A DNA stretch of 64,000 nucleotides, from NCBI GenBank assembly GCA_945860385.1, contig CAMAQD010000013.1, forward strand, positions 47,153-111,152, given 5' to 3'. A program made the position numbers and the translations under genes. Numbering within the stretch: the first letter of the stretch is position 1; each line of letters begins with the position of its first letter. Below the pieces are notes generated by a model. The model was not told the DNA's origin. It saw only the letters and a list, made by a program, of their open reading frames with translations, and did not search any database. Of this stretch, positions 35,457-45,207 are shown one piece after another. This stretch comes from Flavobacterium psychrophilum (GTDB lineage: Bacteria; Bacteroidota; Bacteroidia; Flavobacteriales; Flavobacteriaceae).

Positions 35457-37496
35457 TTAATTACCAAAATTATTAATGTCATTTAGAATTTCTACAGCCT
35501 CTTCTAAATATGGATTTGTTTTTAGTTCTTTAATTTTATAAGTATTGATTTCCTGCTGATAATCATCAAATTTTATTTTTTCAGTATCGTAGGAGTTATT
35601 TGAAATGGTACAGCTATTTTCGATTGCAACTATTTTTTTTACTTTTCCCCAAAGAGAGTCTATTTCATGAACATCATTGAAGACGGTTTTAAAAGTAATT
35701 AGAAGTGGTTTTTTCTGCTTATTGTAAAGTGCGTTTATTTCATCATTTACGGCTGAAATATCATTAAATTGGGCATTATTTTTTGACCTTGAATTACTCT
35801 GTTCAATAATTATTGGATAATAATCTTTTCGGAAAGGAGTAAACCTAGCTTTTGATAAAATTTCATCATATTTCAAGGCCGTTTTATAACTTATTTCGCG
35901 AGCAACAATACTGTCATATAATATTGGTACGGCAATGTCGGGAATAATTCCTTCTATTTGATTACTCTTGCCTGTAATTCGATAAAATTTCTCTACTGTA
36001 AGTTTAACAAAATCTTGCCGGTTATCATCCAAAGGCAGAATAGTTTGCATTGAAGCTTTGCCCAATGATTTGCTTCCAACAATCATTGCCCGATTGTAAT
36101 CTTGCATTGTCGCCGAAAAAAATTCACTTGCTGAAGCTGAATTTCCATTAATTAAAATTACTATTGGGCCATAATAAACGCTACCACGATTGTAATCTTT
36201 TAAAATAGTTTGCTTCTTTTTGCTATCAACTAAGACCGAAACGGGCCCAAAATCAATAAACATTCCGGCTAGTTTTATAGCTTCTTCCATTGAACCTCCA
36301 CCATTATCTTGAAGATCAATGACTAATCCTTGAATGTTGTCTTGTTTAAGTTTTATTATTTCTTTGGCAACGTCATCTGCACAACCTTGAGGGCTGAATC
36401 CATCAAAATCAGAGTAAAAATTCGGGATTTGGATGTAGCCAATTTTAATTCCCTTTTCGGCAATATAGCTTGTAACCGCATTTGCGGTTGCTTTCATCAT
36501 TTGCTTTTTGAGTAAAATATCGAGAATATTTCCATTTTTTTTCTGAATGGTCATTTCAATTGTCTCATTCGAATCTGAAAAAATTAATTCTCCAATCTTA
36601 TCTAAGGAAGTGCAGGAAACCAAATAATCTTCTCCTTTTTTATTGGAAACTTTTAAAACAATATCTCCCTTTTCGAATTTAGCAGTTCTGGCGGCTGGTC
36701 CACCTGGAACGACTTCTTCAACAATAATTTCTTCTTTTTCATTGAGAGATACATTAAGACCCAATGACAAACCGTTTGTGGTTAAGCTTGACATAAAACT
36801 AGATTTGGCATCCTGCGAAAAGAAATTGGTGTGTGGGTCAAAATAGCTGCAAAAAATATTTAGAAAATCATTTTGAAGGTCATATCCAATGCCTTTTTTG
36901 TTTTCTAAAATATTATTTAATTTGCATAAGTTGGATTCAAATATTTTTTCTTTTGATATTTTTTCAAGTTTTGAAAAATTCTGGTCAAGTGAATCTAAAT
37001 TTTTACTCAATTTCGAAATATCTTCCAGAATATCATATTTCATTCTTTTTTTCCAAACTCGGTCGAAATCCGTTGCCACTAATTCGAAAGGAAAGTTTTT
37101 CTTCGAAAATTTAACCGTGTCTTTACCGTTGTAATCGAGCACTTCAATCTTAATTTTCTCTAGTGTTTTTTTCTTTCTTTCTAAAGCAAATTGATACATC
37201 GAAACAAAATCATTCATAAAAGAACAATCGTTCTGCAAAATGTAATTGTCTAGATTAAGCCTATGATTGCTGAGTTTTTCGTACTCTATTTTGGTAAATA
37301 AGTTTCGGTTTGCATCTAAGCCATCAACAAAAGTATCAAAAACATAAACCGATAAACTATCGTCAACAGGTTTTGGACGATAATGTTCGTTTTGAATCAA
37401 AGTGTTTATTTTGGAAAGTGTTTCACAAGTCTTGGCGCTATTTTGACCTAATAGTGAAAATGTTGTCAAGAAGAGTACGAGTGAAAATTTCCGCAT
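35457..37496 (-). CDS. C-terminal processing peptidase (S41, Tsp/Prc-like)
   Basis: A 679-residue periplasmic protease with a signal peptide (1-18). An N-terminal helical domain (about 20-230) is followed by a PDZ domain (about 250-330; GPAARTAKFEKGDIV) and the S41 catalytic domain with Ser455 (GNSASASEF) and Lys480 (LGKASMQ). The tail after 600 is an extra helical region. Prc-type proteases degrade misfolded or tagged envelope proteins and trim lipoproteins. It lies just downstream of gcvT, separated by a palindromic repeat terminator. Confidence 0.92.
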   Translation of the reverse strand: MRKFSLVLFLTTFSLLGQNSAKTCETLSKINTLIQNEHYRPKPVDDSLSVYVFDTFVDGLDANRNLFTKIEYEKLSNHRLNLDNYILQNDCSFMNDFVSMYQFALERKKKTLEKIKIEVLDYNGKDTVKFSKKNFPFELVATDFDRVWKKRMKYDILEDISKLSKNLDSLDQNFSKLEKISKEKIFESNLCKLNNILENKKGIGYDLQNDFLNIFCSYFDPHTNFFSQDAKSSFMSSLTTNGLSLGLNVSLNEKEEIIVEEVVPGGPAARTAKFEKGDIVLKVSNKKGEDYLVSCTSLDKIGELIFSDSNETIEMTIQKKNGNILDILLKKQMMKATANAVTSYIAEKGIKIGYIQIPNFYSDFDGFSPQGCADDVAKEIIKLKQDNIQGLVIDLQDNGGGSMEEAIKLAGMFIDFGPVSVLVDSKKKQTILKDYNRGSVYYGPIVILINGNSASASEFFSATMQDYNRAMIVGSKSLGKASMQTILPLDDNRQDFVKLTVEKFYRITGKSNQIEGIIPDIAVPILYDSIVAREISYKTALKYDEILSKARFTPFRKDYYPIIIEQSNSRSKNNAQFNDISAVNDEINALYNKQKKPLLITFKTVFNDVHEIDSLWGKVKKIVAIENSCTISNNSYDTEKIKFDDYQQEINTYKIKELKTNPYLEEAVEILNDINNFGN

Positions 37497-37532
37497 TTGT
37501 GGAGTTTATGGAGTGCAATTTAAAGTAAAAAT

Positions 37533-37591
37533 ACCGCAAAATCACAAATTATTTACACCTATTTGATATGCACTATTTGTGAATTTACGGT
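37533..37591 (-). repeat. Palindromic dispersed repeat copy 2, acting as gcvT terminator
   Basis: Inverted arms ACCGCAAAATCACAAAT and ATTTGTGAATTTACGGT (two mismatches) flank a 25-nt AT-rich loop. It lies 29 bp beyond the gcvT stop and runs into TATTTTTAC on the minus strand. Consensus with copy 1 (24871-24933) is ACCGYARAWTCRCARAT. Confidence 0.72.
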
Positions 37592-37619
37592 TTCAATTTT
37601 TTCTGTAAAACGGCTCTTC

Positions 37620-38702
37620 TTATTTCTTGTAAAAAGGCAATTTTACCACCTTGGCAGGAACGTCATTTTTTCTAATTCTGATGAAAATAGTGCTGTCTAT
37701 TGCACTATTTTCAGTAATTACATAACCCATTCCAATCCCAACATTCATTGATGGCGACATTGTTCCTGATGTTACAACTCCAATAATATTTCCCGAAGCA
37801 TCAACAACCTCGTAATCGTGTCTTGGTACGGCGCGTTCTTGCATTTCGAAAGCTACTAATTTTTTTGTAACACCTGCTTCTTTTTGCTTTTTCAAGTTTT
37901 CAGAATTGGTGAACTCTTTGGTGAATTTGGTAATCCAACCCAAACCCGCTTCGAGTGGCGAAGTGGTGTCGTTGATGTCGTTTCCGTACAAACAAAAACC
38001 CATTTCCAGACGCAAAGTGTCACGAGCGGCAAGTCCAATTGGTTTGATTCCGAAAGCTGCACCAGCTTCAAAGACTTTGTTCCAGATTTGTTCAACTTCA
38101 CCATTTTTGCAATAAATCTCGAAACCTCCCGAACCAGTGTAACCTGTTGCAGAAATTATCACGTGTTCGATTCCTGCAAAATCACCCACTTCAAAATGGT
38201 AGTATTGAATCGCCGACAAATCAACCGAAGTCAAGGCTTGCATTGCTTCTACCGCTTTTGGTCCCTGAATAGCCAAAAGAGAATAATCATCCGAAAGGTT
38301 TTTCATTTCCGCACCCAAATCGTTGTGACTTGAAATCCAATTCCAATCTTTGTCTATATTCGAAGCATTTACAACTAGTAAATATTGCTCCTCTTTTATT
38401 TTGTAAACCAATAAATCATCTACAATTCCACCATCGTTGTTGGGAAGACAAGAATATTGCGCTCTTCCAATGGTCAAAGTCGATGCATCATTTGAAGTTA
38501 CTTTTTGTATTAATGCCAAGGCATTTGGACCTGTTAATAAAAATTCGCCCATATGCGACACATCAAAAACTCCCAAGTTGTTGCGAACGGTTTCGTGTTC
38601 TGCATTGACACCTTCGTATAAAATAGGCATATTGTATCCGGCAAACGGAAGCATTTTGGCTCCCAAACTCTCGTGAATGTGCGTTAGCGCAGTATTTTTC
38701 AT
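37620..38702 (-). CDS. gcvT: Aminomethyltransferase, glycine cleavage T protein
   Basis: A 360-residue T protein of the glycine cleavage system, transferring the aminomethyl carbon to tetrahydrofolate. Signatures: [24 protein letters not shown], the folate-binding [18 protein letters not shown], and the C-terminal [16 protein letters not shown]. Length is normal. The H and P proteins are not here, as is usual in Bacteroidota, where the gcv genes are scattered. Monocistronic, divergent from nnrD. Confidence 0.96.
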   Translation of the reverse strand: MKNTALTHIHESLGAKMLPFAGYNMPILYEGVNAEHETVRNNLGVFDVSHMGEFLLTGPNALALIQKVTSNDASTLTIGRAQYSCLPNNDGGIVDDLLVYKIKEEQYLLVVNASNIDKDWNWISSHNDLGAEMKNLSDDYSLLAIQGPKAVEAMQALTSVDLSAIQYYHFEVGDFAGIEHVIISATGYTGSGGFEIYCKNGEVEQIWNKVFEAGAAFGIKPIGLAARDTLRLEMGFCLYGNDINDTTSPLEAGLGWITKFTKEFTNSENLKKQKEAGVTKKLVAFEMQERAVPRHDYEVVDASGNIIGVVTSGTMSPSMNVGIGMGYVITENSAIDSTIFIRIRKNDVPAKVVKLPFYKK

Positions 38703-38914
38703 TGTAGATTTAGATAAAATTTGATGTGGCTAATTTATTGATAATATATGGAGTGGCAAAGTGTTTTTGAGGGACTATTTGTTTTGCCAGCAATCTTATT
38801 CAAATCAGTTGTAGAAAACCTTTTTGACATTCATCCGAGAATGGAATTTATCAAAAGTGTCGACAATGAAAGTTGAATTTATTTTTGTATTTTTAAACGT
38901 TCAAAAACTACTAC

Positions 38915-39763
38915 ATGAAAGCAGCAATTCACATCAATCAATCTGAAATTCTGAAAAGATACAAACCCATAAATTCGCAAACTCATAAAGGTATTCAAGG
39001 TCATGCCTTAATAATTGGGGGTAGTTACGGAAAAATAGGAGCAGTAAGTCTTTCGTCCAAAGCTTGTTTGAAAACGGGTTGTGGTTTGGTTACAGTTTTT
39101 ATTCCTCGGTGTGGCTACAAAATCGTGCAAACTGCCAATCCGGAAGTAATGGTTTTAACGGATGTTTCTGTAAAATACATTACCCGAATCGTATTTGATT
39201 TTGTCCCTCAAGCTATTGGAATTGGGCCAGGAATAGGGCAGGATATTGAAACGCATACTGCTTTACACCGTTTTTTAAAAACTAATAAAGTTCCTTTAGT
39301 CATCGATGCTGATGCACTCAATATTTTATCTCAAAATCAACAATGGCTAACTTTTTTACCTGAGAAAACTATTTTTACTCCACATCAAAAAGAATTGGAA
39401 CGACTCATTGGGAAATGGAATTCTGATGCTGAAAAATTCGAAAAAACTATTGCTTTTTCTAAACAGAATAATCTTGTCATTGTGATGAAAGGCGCACCAA
39501 CTTATGTAATTGACGGCGAGACAATTTATAAAAATACAACTGGCAACGCAGCTTTGGCGACAGCCGGAACTGGCGATGTGTTGACGGGAATGATAACAAG
39601 TTTGCTAGCGCAATCTTATGAACCTGTTGATGCCGCTATAATTGGAGTGTATCTTCACGGATTAACAGCAGATATTGCTCTGCCGGAAACAGGCTATCAG
39701 TCGTTTATAGCTTCGGATATAATTGACCGTATTGGAAAAGCGTACTTGAGTTTGGATAAATGA
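38915..39763 (+). CDS. nnrD: ADP-dependent NAD(P)H-hydrate dehydratase
   Basis: A 282-residue ribokinase-like enzyme repairing hydrated NAD(P)H. Seen are the N-terminal [25 protein letters not shown] variant, [26 protein letters not shown] and the terminal [20 protein letters not shown] with the phosphate-binding loop. The epimerase NnrE, fused in many bacteria, is absent from this protein, so it must be separate. A -7-like box TATTTTTG (38880-38887) precedes the gene. Divergent from gcvT. Confidence 0.92.
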   Translation: MKAAIHINQSEILKRYKPINSQTHKGIQGHALIIGGSYGKIGAVSLSSKACLKTGCGLVTVFIPRCGYKIVQTANPEVMVLTDVSVKYITRIVFDFVPQAIGIGPGIGQDIETHTALHRFLKTNKVPLVIDADALNILSQNQQWLTFLPEKTIFTPHQKELERLIGKWNSDAEKFEKTIAFSKQNNLVIVMKGAPTYVIDGETIYKNTTGNAALATAGTGDVLTGMITSLLAQSYEPVDAAIIGVYLHGLTADIALPETGYQSFIASDIIDRIGKAYLSLDK

Positions 39764-39798
39764 TAATATAAATTTTAGATTTCGTTAATTATCGAACA

Positions 39799-40314
39799 TT
39801 AAACCTTTGGAATCCTTTTTTCCAAAACCATAAATTCTAAAGGTTCAGTAGAAACGGAAACATAAACGTCGCTTGCAGGAAAAGGTTGTCTTGCTCCCGT
39901 ATCGATATAACCGTTGCGCTTGTACCAAGAAATAAGTTCCTCCCGAGCGGAAATCACGGTCATTACAATTTTTGACAAACCTAAAGTCGAAGCATAAATT
40001 TCAGCCTGATGCATTAGTTTTTTTCCAATCCCGCTATTTTGTAACTCAGGCGAAACGGTTAGCATTCCTAAATACAATTCATCCTCTTTTACTACTAATA
40101 AAACGCATCCTATAATCTCGTTGCTTTCCGAAAATTTTAGAATGGTATTTTTCTTGTCCTGAATAATTTCAAGTAGTTCCTTTTCGGTGGTTCTGCTACC
40201 TTCCAAAAGATTGGCTTCGGTAGTCCAGCCTTGTTTAGAAGATTCTCCACGGTAGGCTGAATTGATTAATTTGTTTAAAGAGGAAATGTCTTCTGTTAAT
40301 GCTTTTGCAATCAT
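39799..40314 (-). CDS. GNAT family N-acetyltransferase
   Basis: A 171-residue acetyl-CoA-dependent acyltransferase. The acetyl-CoA loop is visible as VSPELQNSGIGKKLM (a Q/RxxGxG/A motif), followed by a C-terminal strand WYKRNGYIDTG. Substrate is unknown. It is convergent with nnrD and divergent from the SYLF gene. A -7 box TACCTTTG (40362-40355, minus strand) sits 41-48 bases upstream of the ATG, without a clean TTG partner. Confidence 0.88.
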   Translation of the reverse strand: MIAKALTEDISSLNKLINSAYRGESSKQGWTTEANLLEGSRTTEKELLEIIQDKKNTILKFSESNEIIGCVLLVVKEDELYLGMLTVSPELQNSGIGKKLMHQAEIYASTLGLSKIVMTVISAREELISWYKRNGYIDTGARQPFPASDVYVSVSTEPLEFMVLEKRIPKV

Positions 40315-40526
40315 AGGTAATTTTTAGCTTCAGGATTATGATTTTATATTTTTTCAAAGGTAAAAAAAAGGACAACAAAATAGCACTTCATTACAATTGT
40401 TGTTTGCATTATTATTTTAAATATTGATGCAAGATTATAACTTTTAAAACGCAAATAATTTAGTTCACAATCGGATTGTAAGTAAACGTTAAAAAAGAGT
40501 TATGTCATTGAAAATCAGGTTATTTT

Positions 40527-40559
40527 TTGTTAATTATTGAAAAATTTATGTTAACTTTG
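40527..40559 (+). promoter_or_regulatory. Promoter of the SYLF gene
   Basis: TTG (40527-40529), 22 nt, TAACTTTG (40552-40559). Predicted start near 40566, leader about 28 nt. Confidence 0.6.
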
Positions 40560-40594
40560 AGTAACTGATTTTACAACAATTTAATATAAGTAAA

Positions 40595-41134
40595 ATGAAA
40601 AATTCAACTATTATTTGGTTAATGATAATGGCTTGTGTACTAAGCATAATGCCTGTATTTGGACAATCAGAGTCTAAAATGAATAAAATTATTGCTGATA
40701 GCAAAACAGCAAAGGCAGAGTTTATAGCAGCAGACGGGCTTATGAAAGGGATTTTTGATTTAGCATATGGCTATGTCATATTTCCTAATGTAGGAAAGGG
40801 CGGAATTGGTGTTGGAGGAGCAGCAGGCAACGGAGTTGTCTATGAACAGAAAAAGGTGGTAGGAATGGCCAAGTTATCGCAGGTAAGTATTGGGTTTCAG
40901 GCAGGAGGACAGGCCTATCGAGAAGTAATATTTTTTGAGTCTAAAAATGACTTGGAAAGGTTTAAAAAAAGCCAATTGGAATTCTCCGCTGAGGTTTCAG
41001 CTGTAGCTGTGACCGCTGGCGCATCAGCAAATGCAAAGTATGCAAAAGGTGTCATGGTGTTTACTATGCAAAAGGGCGGGCTTATGTATGAAGCATCCGT
41101 TGGCGGACAAAAGTTTAAGTTTAATAAAATGTAA
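40595..41134 (+). CDS. SYLF/Ysc84 domain lipid-binding exported protein
   Basis: A 179-residue secreted protein with a cleavable signal peptide ending near Gln24 (MPVFGQ) and a SYLF (DUF500) domain: YGYVIFPNVGKGGIGVGGAAG, FQAGGQAYREVIFFES, and AGASANAKYAKGVMVFTMQKGGLMYEAS. SYLF domains bind phosphoinositides in eukaryotes; the bacterial ligand is unclear. It stands alone, with its own promoter and a bidirectional terminator. Confidence 0.9.
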   Translation: MKNSTIIWLMIMACVLSIMPVFGQSESKMNKIIADSKTAKAEFIAADGLMKGIFDLAYGYVIFPNVGKGGIGVGGAAGNGVVYEQKKVVGMAKLSQVSIGFQAGGQAYREVIFFESKNDLERFKKSQLEFSAEVSAVAVTAGASANAKYAKGVMVFTMQKGGLMYEASVGGQKFKFNKM

Positions 41135-41152
41135 TACTCTTTTTATTGGCAT

Positions 41153-41190
41153 AAAAAAATGGATTCGAAGCAAATCGAATCCATTTTTTA
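41153..41190. terminator. Bidirectional terminator, SYLF gene / acyltransferase gene
   Basis: Perfect stem AAAAAATGGATTCG / CGAATCCATTTTTT with an 8-nt loop between convergent genes; both strands end in a T run. Confidence 0.92.
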
Positions 41191-41235
41191 TATTAATTAC
41201 GTTTGAAAATTATTGTTTCAAATCTGTATGAGCTT

Positions 41236-42354
41236 CTATTTTTGGAAGACTTTATTAGTAATCCATTTTCTAACTGGCACATCATATAATTTTAAGCAAG
41301 CGTAGGCAAGTGCTACACAGGATAAAAAAGTTAATATACTCACTGGATATGCTTCTTTAATAGGGATTTTATTATCTACGGCCCACGCTGTATAGATGTA
41401 TATTATTGGATAGTGCGTAATGTAAATTGGATATGAAATGTCACCAAAAAATTTACATACTCTTGAAGAAAATTTACTTTTAATTTCTCCTGATGCTGCT
41501 ATGAAAATTATTAATGGAAAAAACAAAATGACAACTGCTGAATCATAAATACCATTATACCATAAATGTTCGCTTCCGCCAATTCTTGGCATAGCTAATG
41601 CGATTATAACCAATAAACTTGACCAAAAAAAAGCGTTTTTTACTTGAATTAATTTCCCCAAACGGAAAAGTAGTACTCCAGCAAAAAATGGATACATCAT
41701 TCGAGTAAAACCAATATGGATGTGTTCGGCATTTGGCGACCAGCCACCCACAAGATAACCATTCGGACTTGTTACTGCAAGATGAATTAACGCACATCCC
41801 GAAATAAAGACCAGAATTGAAAGTGCTGTTTTTGAAAATTTTCTAACAAAAAGAGCATACATAATATTGGCTATATATTCATAAAACAATGACCAACCTG
41901 GCCCATTCAGCGGGTGCATTTCTGCCCAACCCCGAATATCCAAAGAAGCTGGAACAGGAATTAGCGTAAATCCAATTACCATCACCAACAGCATTTTCCA
42001 CAGAGGAACTTCATGTATGGTGGGCCACAAGGCTATTGAATCTTGAAAATAAAACAACAATGCACCTATAATCATTCCCATAATAACCATTGGTTGAAGT
42101 CGAATCAAACGTCGTTTGAAAAAATTTCCAATCGACATTTTATCCCATCTATCATCATAAGCGTAGCCAATAACAAAACCCGAAAGTAAAAAGAAAAAAT
42201 CCACTGCAAGATAGCCGTGGTTTATAACCTGATCCAGAAAACTTGTAGCATGTGCCTCAAAAATGTGAAAAGCAACCACCATCAGTGCAGCAACACCGCG
42301 TAATCCATCTAAAATTGGAAAATGAGGTTTTGAAATTATAGTATTGGTATTCAT
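41236..42354 (-). CDS. Acyltransferase-3 (OafA/NodX-like) membrane protein
   Basis: A 372-residue inner-membrane O-acyltransferase with about ten spans. It carries the family's N-terminal LDGLRGVAALMVVAFHIFE (RGVAA with the catalytic His nearby), DFFFLLSGFVIGYAYDDRW and RLIRLQP. Such proteins acylate cell-surface or exported sugars. No glycosyltransferase genes flank it, so its target glycan is unknown. It is convergent with SYLF. Confidence 0.93.
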   Translation of the reverse strand: MNTNTIISKPHFPILDGLRGVAALMVVAFHIFEAHATSFLDQVINHGYLAVDFFFLLSGFVIGYAYDDRWDKMSIGNFFKRRLIRLQPMVIMGMIIGALLFYFQDSIALWPTIHEVPLWKMLLVMVIGFTLIPVPASLDIRGWAEMHPLNGPGWSLFYEYIANIMYALFVRKFSKTALSILVFISGCALIHLAVTSPNGYLVGGWSPNAEHIHIGFTRMMYPFFAGVLLFRLGKLIQVKNAFFWSSLLVIIALAMPRIGGSEHLWYNGIYDSAVVILFFPLIIFIAASGEIKSKFSSRVCKFFGDISYPIYITHYPIIYIYTAWAVDNKIPIKEAYPVSILTFLSCVALAYACLKLYDVPVRKWITNKVFQK

Positions 42355-42497
42355 AGGCTTACTTTTTTTATTTGGTTAAATATATTTTAATGTATTTAGA
42401 AGAGAAAAAAGATATTGGTCTCTTAAAAAACAAACTTCCTTTTTTTATCAGTCCCATTTATTTTTAAAGAACTAAAACTTCAATTAGTTTTAGTTAT

Positions 42498-42527
42498 AAA
42501 AGCCCCGCAAAATTTGCAGGGCTTTTT
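42498..42527 (-). terminator. Terminator of the GH3 gene
   Basis: Stem AAAAGCCCCGCAAA / TTTGCAGGGCTTTT (one mismatch), 48 bp beyond the GH3 stop; the U tract on the minus strand is only four bases. Confidence 0.65.
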
Positions 42528-42574
42528 AAGTGCAAGTTTTTTGCAGCAATTGAATCAAGAATTTGAGGTGCCAA

Positions 42575-45052
42575 TTAATGTTTCAAATCTGAAAATTTGG
42601 TATCAAGAGCAAACGAAGAATTTGTTTTTTCCACCACTAATTCTTTGGATAAAGAAAAACTAGCTGTTTGTCTGATGTTTAATGATGATGTCCCAATGGA
42701 TGCATTATAAGTGCCAGCTTCGGCAATCCAAGCATTTTTATCAGTTACAAATGAGGCCAAATCTTTAGGATTCAATGTCAATGTTATGGTTTGGCTTTCT
42801 CCGGGTTGTAATAGTTTAGTTTTGGCGAAAGCTTTCAATTCTGAACTTGGTTTATCAATATTTTTAGACGGAGCAGACAAATACAATTGCACCACTTCTT
42901 TTCCCGCCGTTTTGCCTGTGTTTTTTACCGTTACCGTTGCAGATAATTTGTTGGCAAAAGTTGCAGCACTTAATTGTAAACCGGAAACATCAAAATTGGT
43001 GTAAGACAATCCGTAACCAAATTCATAAGAGGGCTTTACATTGAAGGTGTTGAAATAACGGTACCCCACATAAATTCCTTCTTCATAAGTTACACTTGTT
43101 GGATTTTCTGCAGGAGTTCCAATCCAGTATTTTGCTGAAGAAGTGTCTTCGTATTGTACCGGGAACGTCATTGTTAACTTTCCGGATGGAGTTACTTTGC
43201 CGGAGAAAACATCGGCTACAGAATTTCCTCCTTCTTGACCTGGTTGCCAAGGCAAAAGAATGGCATCAACTTTGTCTTTCCAACTGGCGGTTTCAATTAC
43301 GCCTCCAATGTTCAATACTACGACTACTTTTTTTCCTTTTGCGTGAAACGCTTCGGAAATCGTGTTGATTAATGCAACTTCGTCAGCGGCCAGATTAAAG
43401 TCTTCATCAACATTTCTATCTGCATTTTCACCAGCGTTTCGTCCAATGGTTATTAAGGCAAGTTCAGAGGAATTGGCTTTGCTAGCAATGATTTCTTTGC
43501 TCAATTCCAATTCGAGAATTCTTTTTGGAGTGGCCAATAATCCACCATTATTTTCGCGTCGTATCATTTCTTTTGCCTTTTGATCTGCGGCATAAGGAGT
43601 ATATAAACCTTCGAGTTCTTTATCAATAGAAAATCCAGAATTTGTTAATCCATCAATTAATGAAATGGTGTACGCTTCATTGACATCGCCACTTCCCGTT
43701 CCGCCAGAAATAAAATCATAGGAAGTTAATCCAAAAACAGCCAGTGGAGTTGATTTAGAAATGAAAGGCAAAGTGTTTTTATCATTTTTCAATAATATTG
43801 TTCCTTCGGCTGCAGCTTGTCTGGTCACTTCGGCATTGGCTTTCAAATTTGGTTTATCGGAATATTTGTAATTATTCATCGCAGGCGACCTCATTACCAA
43901 TTCTAAAATTCGAGTCAAATCTTGATTTACAACTGCTGAAGATAATTTTCCGCTTTTCATATTGTCTAAAATTGCTTGCTTTTGAGTAGGTAAACCCGGC
44001 ATTAACAAATCATTTCCAGCTGATAATTGTGCAGTTACATCGCTAACAGCTTTGGGATTAAAGGGTGAATTAGGGCCTCCAAATCCTTCATAACCTCCAA
44101 ACCAATCGGTCATTACCAAGCCTTTGAATCCCCATTCATTTCGTAAAACGGTAGTCAACAAATCTTTACTTGCCGAGGTATATGTTCCATTAATTAAATT
44201 GTAAGATGACATAATGGTCCAAGGTTGTGATTCTTTTACTGTTATTTCAAAACCACGTAAATATATTTCGCGTAAAGCTCTTTCGCTAATATGTGCATTG
44301 ACTCCCATTCGATTGCGCTCTTGATTGTTGCCTGCAAAATGTTTTGCTGAAGTTCCAACACCATTCGATTGGATTCCGTTGATAATTGCTGCCGCAATTT
44401 TTCCGGTGAGTAACGGATCTTCAGAATAATATTCGAAATTTCTGCCACACAACGGATTTCTGTGAATATTCATTCCAGGTCCAAGTAAAACATCTATACC
44501 ATATTCTTTTACTTCATCACCCATTGCTTTTCCCACATTGTTGATTAATTCCGTATTCCAAGTGGATGCCAATGCGGTTCCAACCGGAAAAGCCGTTCCA
44601 TAAAACGTTGCTGTTGAGTTGTCGCGAGTAGGTTTAATCCGCACTCCGGCAGGGCCATCAGAAACAGTGACTGTCGGGATTCCCAATCGTTTTATTTCGT
44701 AAGTTCCACCTGCAGCTCCAGGAACCTTTCCTTGAAAACCTTCTGTAGTAAATTTAAAAGTGGTTGTGTCAAATCCCGGCATTCCAATTCCAATAAGCAT
44801 ACTTGCTTTTTCGTCATTGGTCATTTTGCTTATTAAATCCTGAATCCTATCATTCATAGGAAGGCGTGTATCTTCATATTTATCTAATTTTCCGTTTTGA
44901 TTTAAATCAGTAAAGGTAAATCCATTAATGGTGATTTTAGGGGTGGTATTTGGCTCGTTATTTTCCGAATTTTTATTCCAAGAAATTCCAGATGCAACAA
45001 GAGCAGAAAGAAGCGAAATCTTCGCAATTTTCGAAAAGAAGGTTTTTTTCAT
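42575..45052 (-). CDS. Glycoside hydrolase family 3 beta-glycosidase
   Basis: An 825-residue exported GH3 enzyme (signal region 1-25) of the beta-glucosidase/beta-xylosidase type. The N-terminal TIM barrel has KHFAGNNQERNRMG and the nucleophile Asp in LVMTDWFGGYEGFGGP; the alpha/beta sandwich and a C-terminal fibronectin-III-like domain follow. Before the barrel lies FTDLNQNGKLDKYED, an EF-hand-like calcium loop. Sugar preference cannot be read. It diverges from a Nudix-type regulator with a palindrome covering its -7 box, pointing to local sugar-responsive control. Confidence 0.94.
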   Translation of the reverse strand: MKKTFFSKIAKISLLSALVASGISWNKNSENNEPNTTPKITINGFTFTDLNQNGKLDKYEDTRLPMNDRIQDLISKMTNDEKASMLIGIGMPGFDTTTFKFTTEGFQGKVPGAAGGTYEIKRLGIPTVTVSDGPAGVRIKPTRDNSTATFYGTAFPVGTALASTWNTELINNVGKAMGDEVKEYGIDVLLGPGMNIHRNPLCGRNFEYYSEDPLLTGKIAAAIINGIQSNGVGTSAKHFAGNNQERNRMGVNAHISERALREIYLRGFEITVKESQPWTIMSSYNLINGTYTSASKDLLTTVLRNEWGFKGLVMTDWFGGYEGFGGPNSPFNPKAVSDVTAQLSAGNDLLMPGLPTQKQAILDNMKSGKLSSAVVNQDLTRILELVMRSPAMNNYKYSDKPNLKANAEVTRQAAAEGTILLKNDKNTLPFISKSTPLAVFGLTSYDFISGGTGSGDVNEAYTISLIDGLTNSGFSIDKELEGLYTPYAADQKAKEMIRRENNGGLLATPKRILELELSKEIIASKANSSELALITIGRNAGENADRNVDEDFNLAADEVALINTISEAFHAKGKKVVVVLNIGGVIETASWKDKVDAILLPWQPGQEGGNSVADVFSGKVTPSGKLTMTFPVQYEDTSSAKYWIGTPAENPTSVTYEEGIYVGYRYFNTFNVKPSYEFGYGLSYTNFDVSGLQLSAATFANKLSATVTVKNTGKTAGKEVVQLYLSAPSKNIDKPSSELKAFAKTKLLQPGESQTITLTLNPKDLASFVTDKNAWIAEAGTYNASIGTSSLNIRQTASFSLSKELVVEKTNSSFALDTKFSDLKH

Positions 45053-45075
45053 AGTTTATTTTAGTTAATTATTTT

Positions 45076-45098
45076 TATTGCTTCATTATGAAGCAATA
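45076..45098. promoter_or_regulatory. 23-bp palindromic operator candidate
   Basis: Arms TATTGCTTCAT and ATGAAGCAATA (11 bp, perfect) flank a single T. It lies 24-46 bp from the GH3 start codon, over the right end of its -7 box and the predicted start site, and in the gap shared with the Nudix regulator. Confidence 0.65.
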
Positions 45099-45125
45099 TT
45101 AATTAATTTTTTTTAATATTTGCAA
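45094..45125 (-). promoter_or_regulatory. Promoter of the GH3 gene
   Basis: Minus-strand TTG (45125-45123), 21 nt, TAATATTG (45101-45094; one mismatch to TAnnTTTG). The -7 box overlaps the palindrome at 45076-45098. Confidence 0.45.
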
Positions 45126-45207
45126 AAAAGAATTAAATTTTTTGTTTAATAGTTTAAAATTTAGAAAGTTGTCATCAAATTCGTATTTTAGCAAAGAATA
45201 AAGCGCT

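Noticed and set aside
37892..38333. Several overlapping frames inside gcvT
   Set aside because: They are shadows of the gcvT reading frame, which has all the T-protein motifs.
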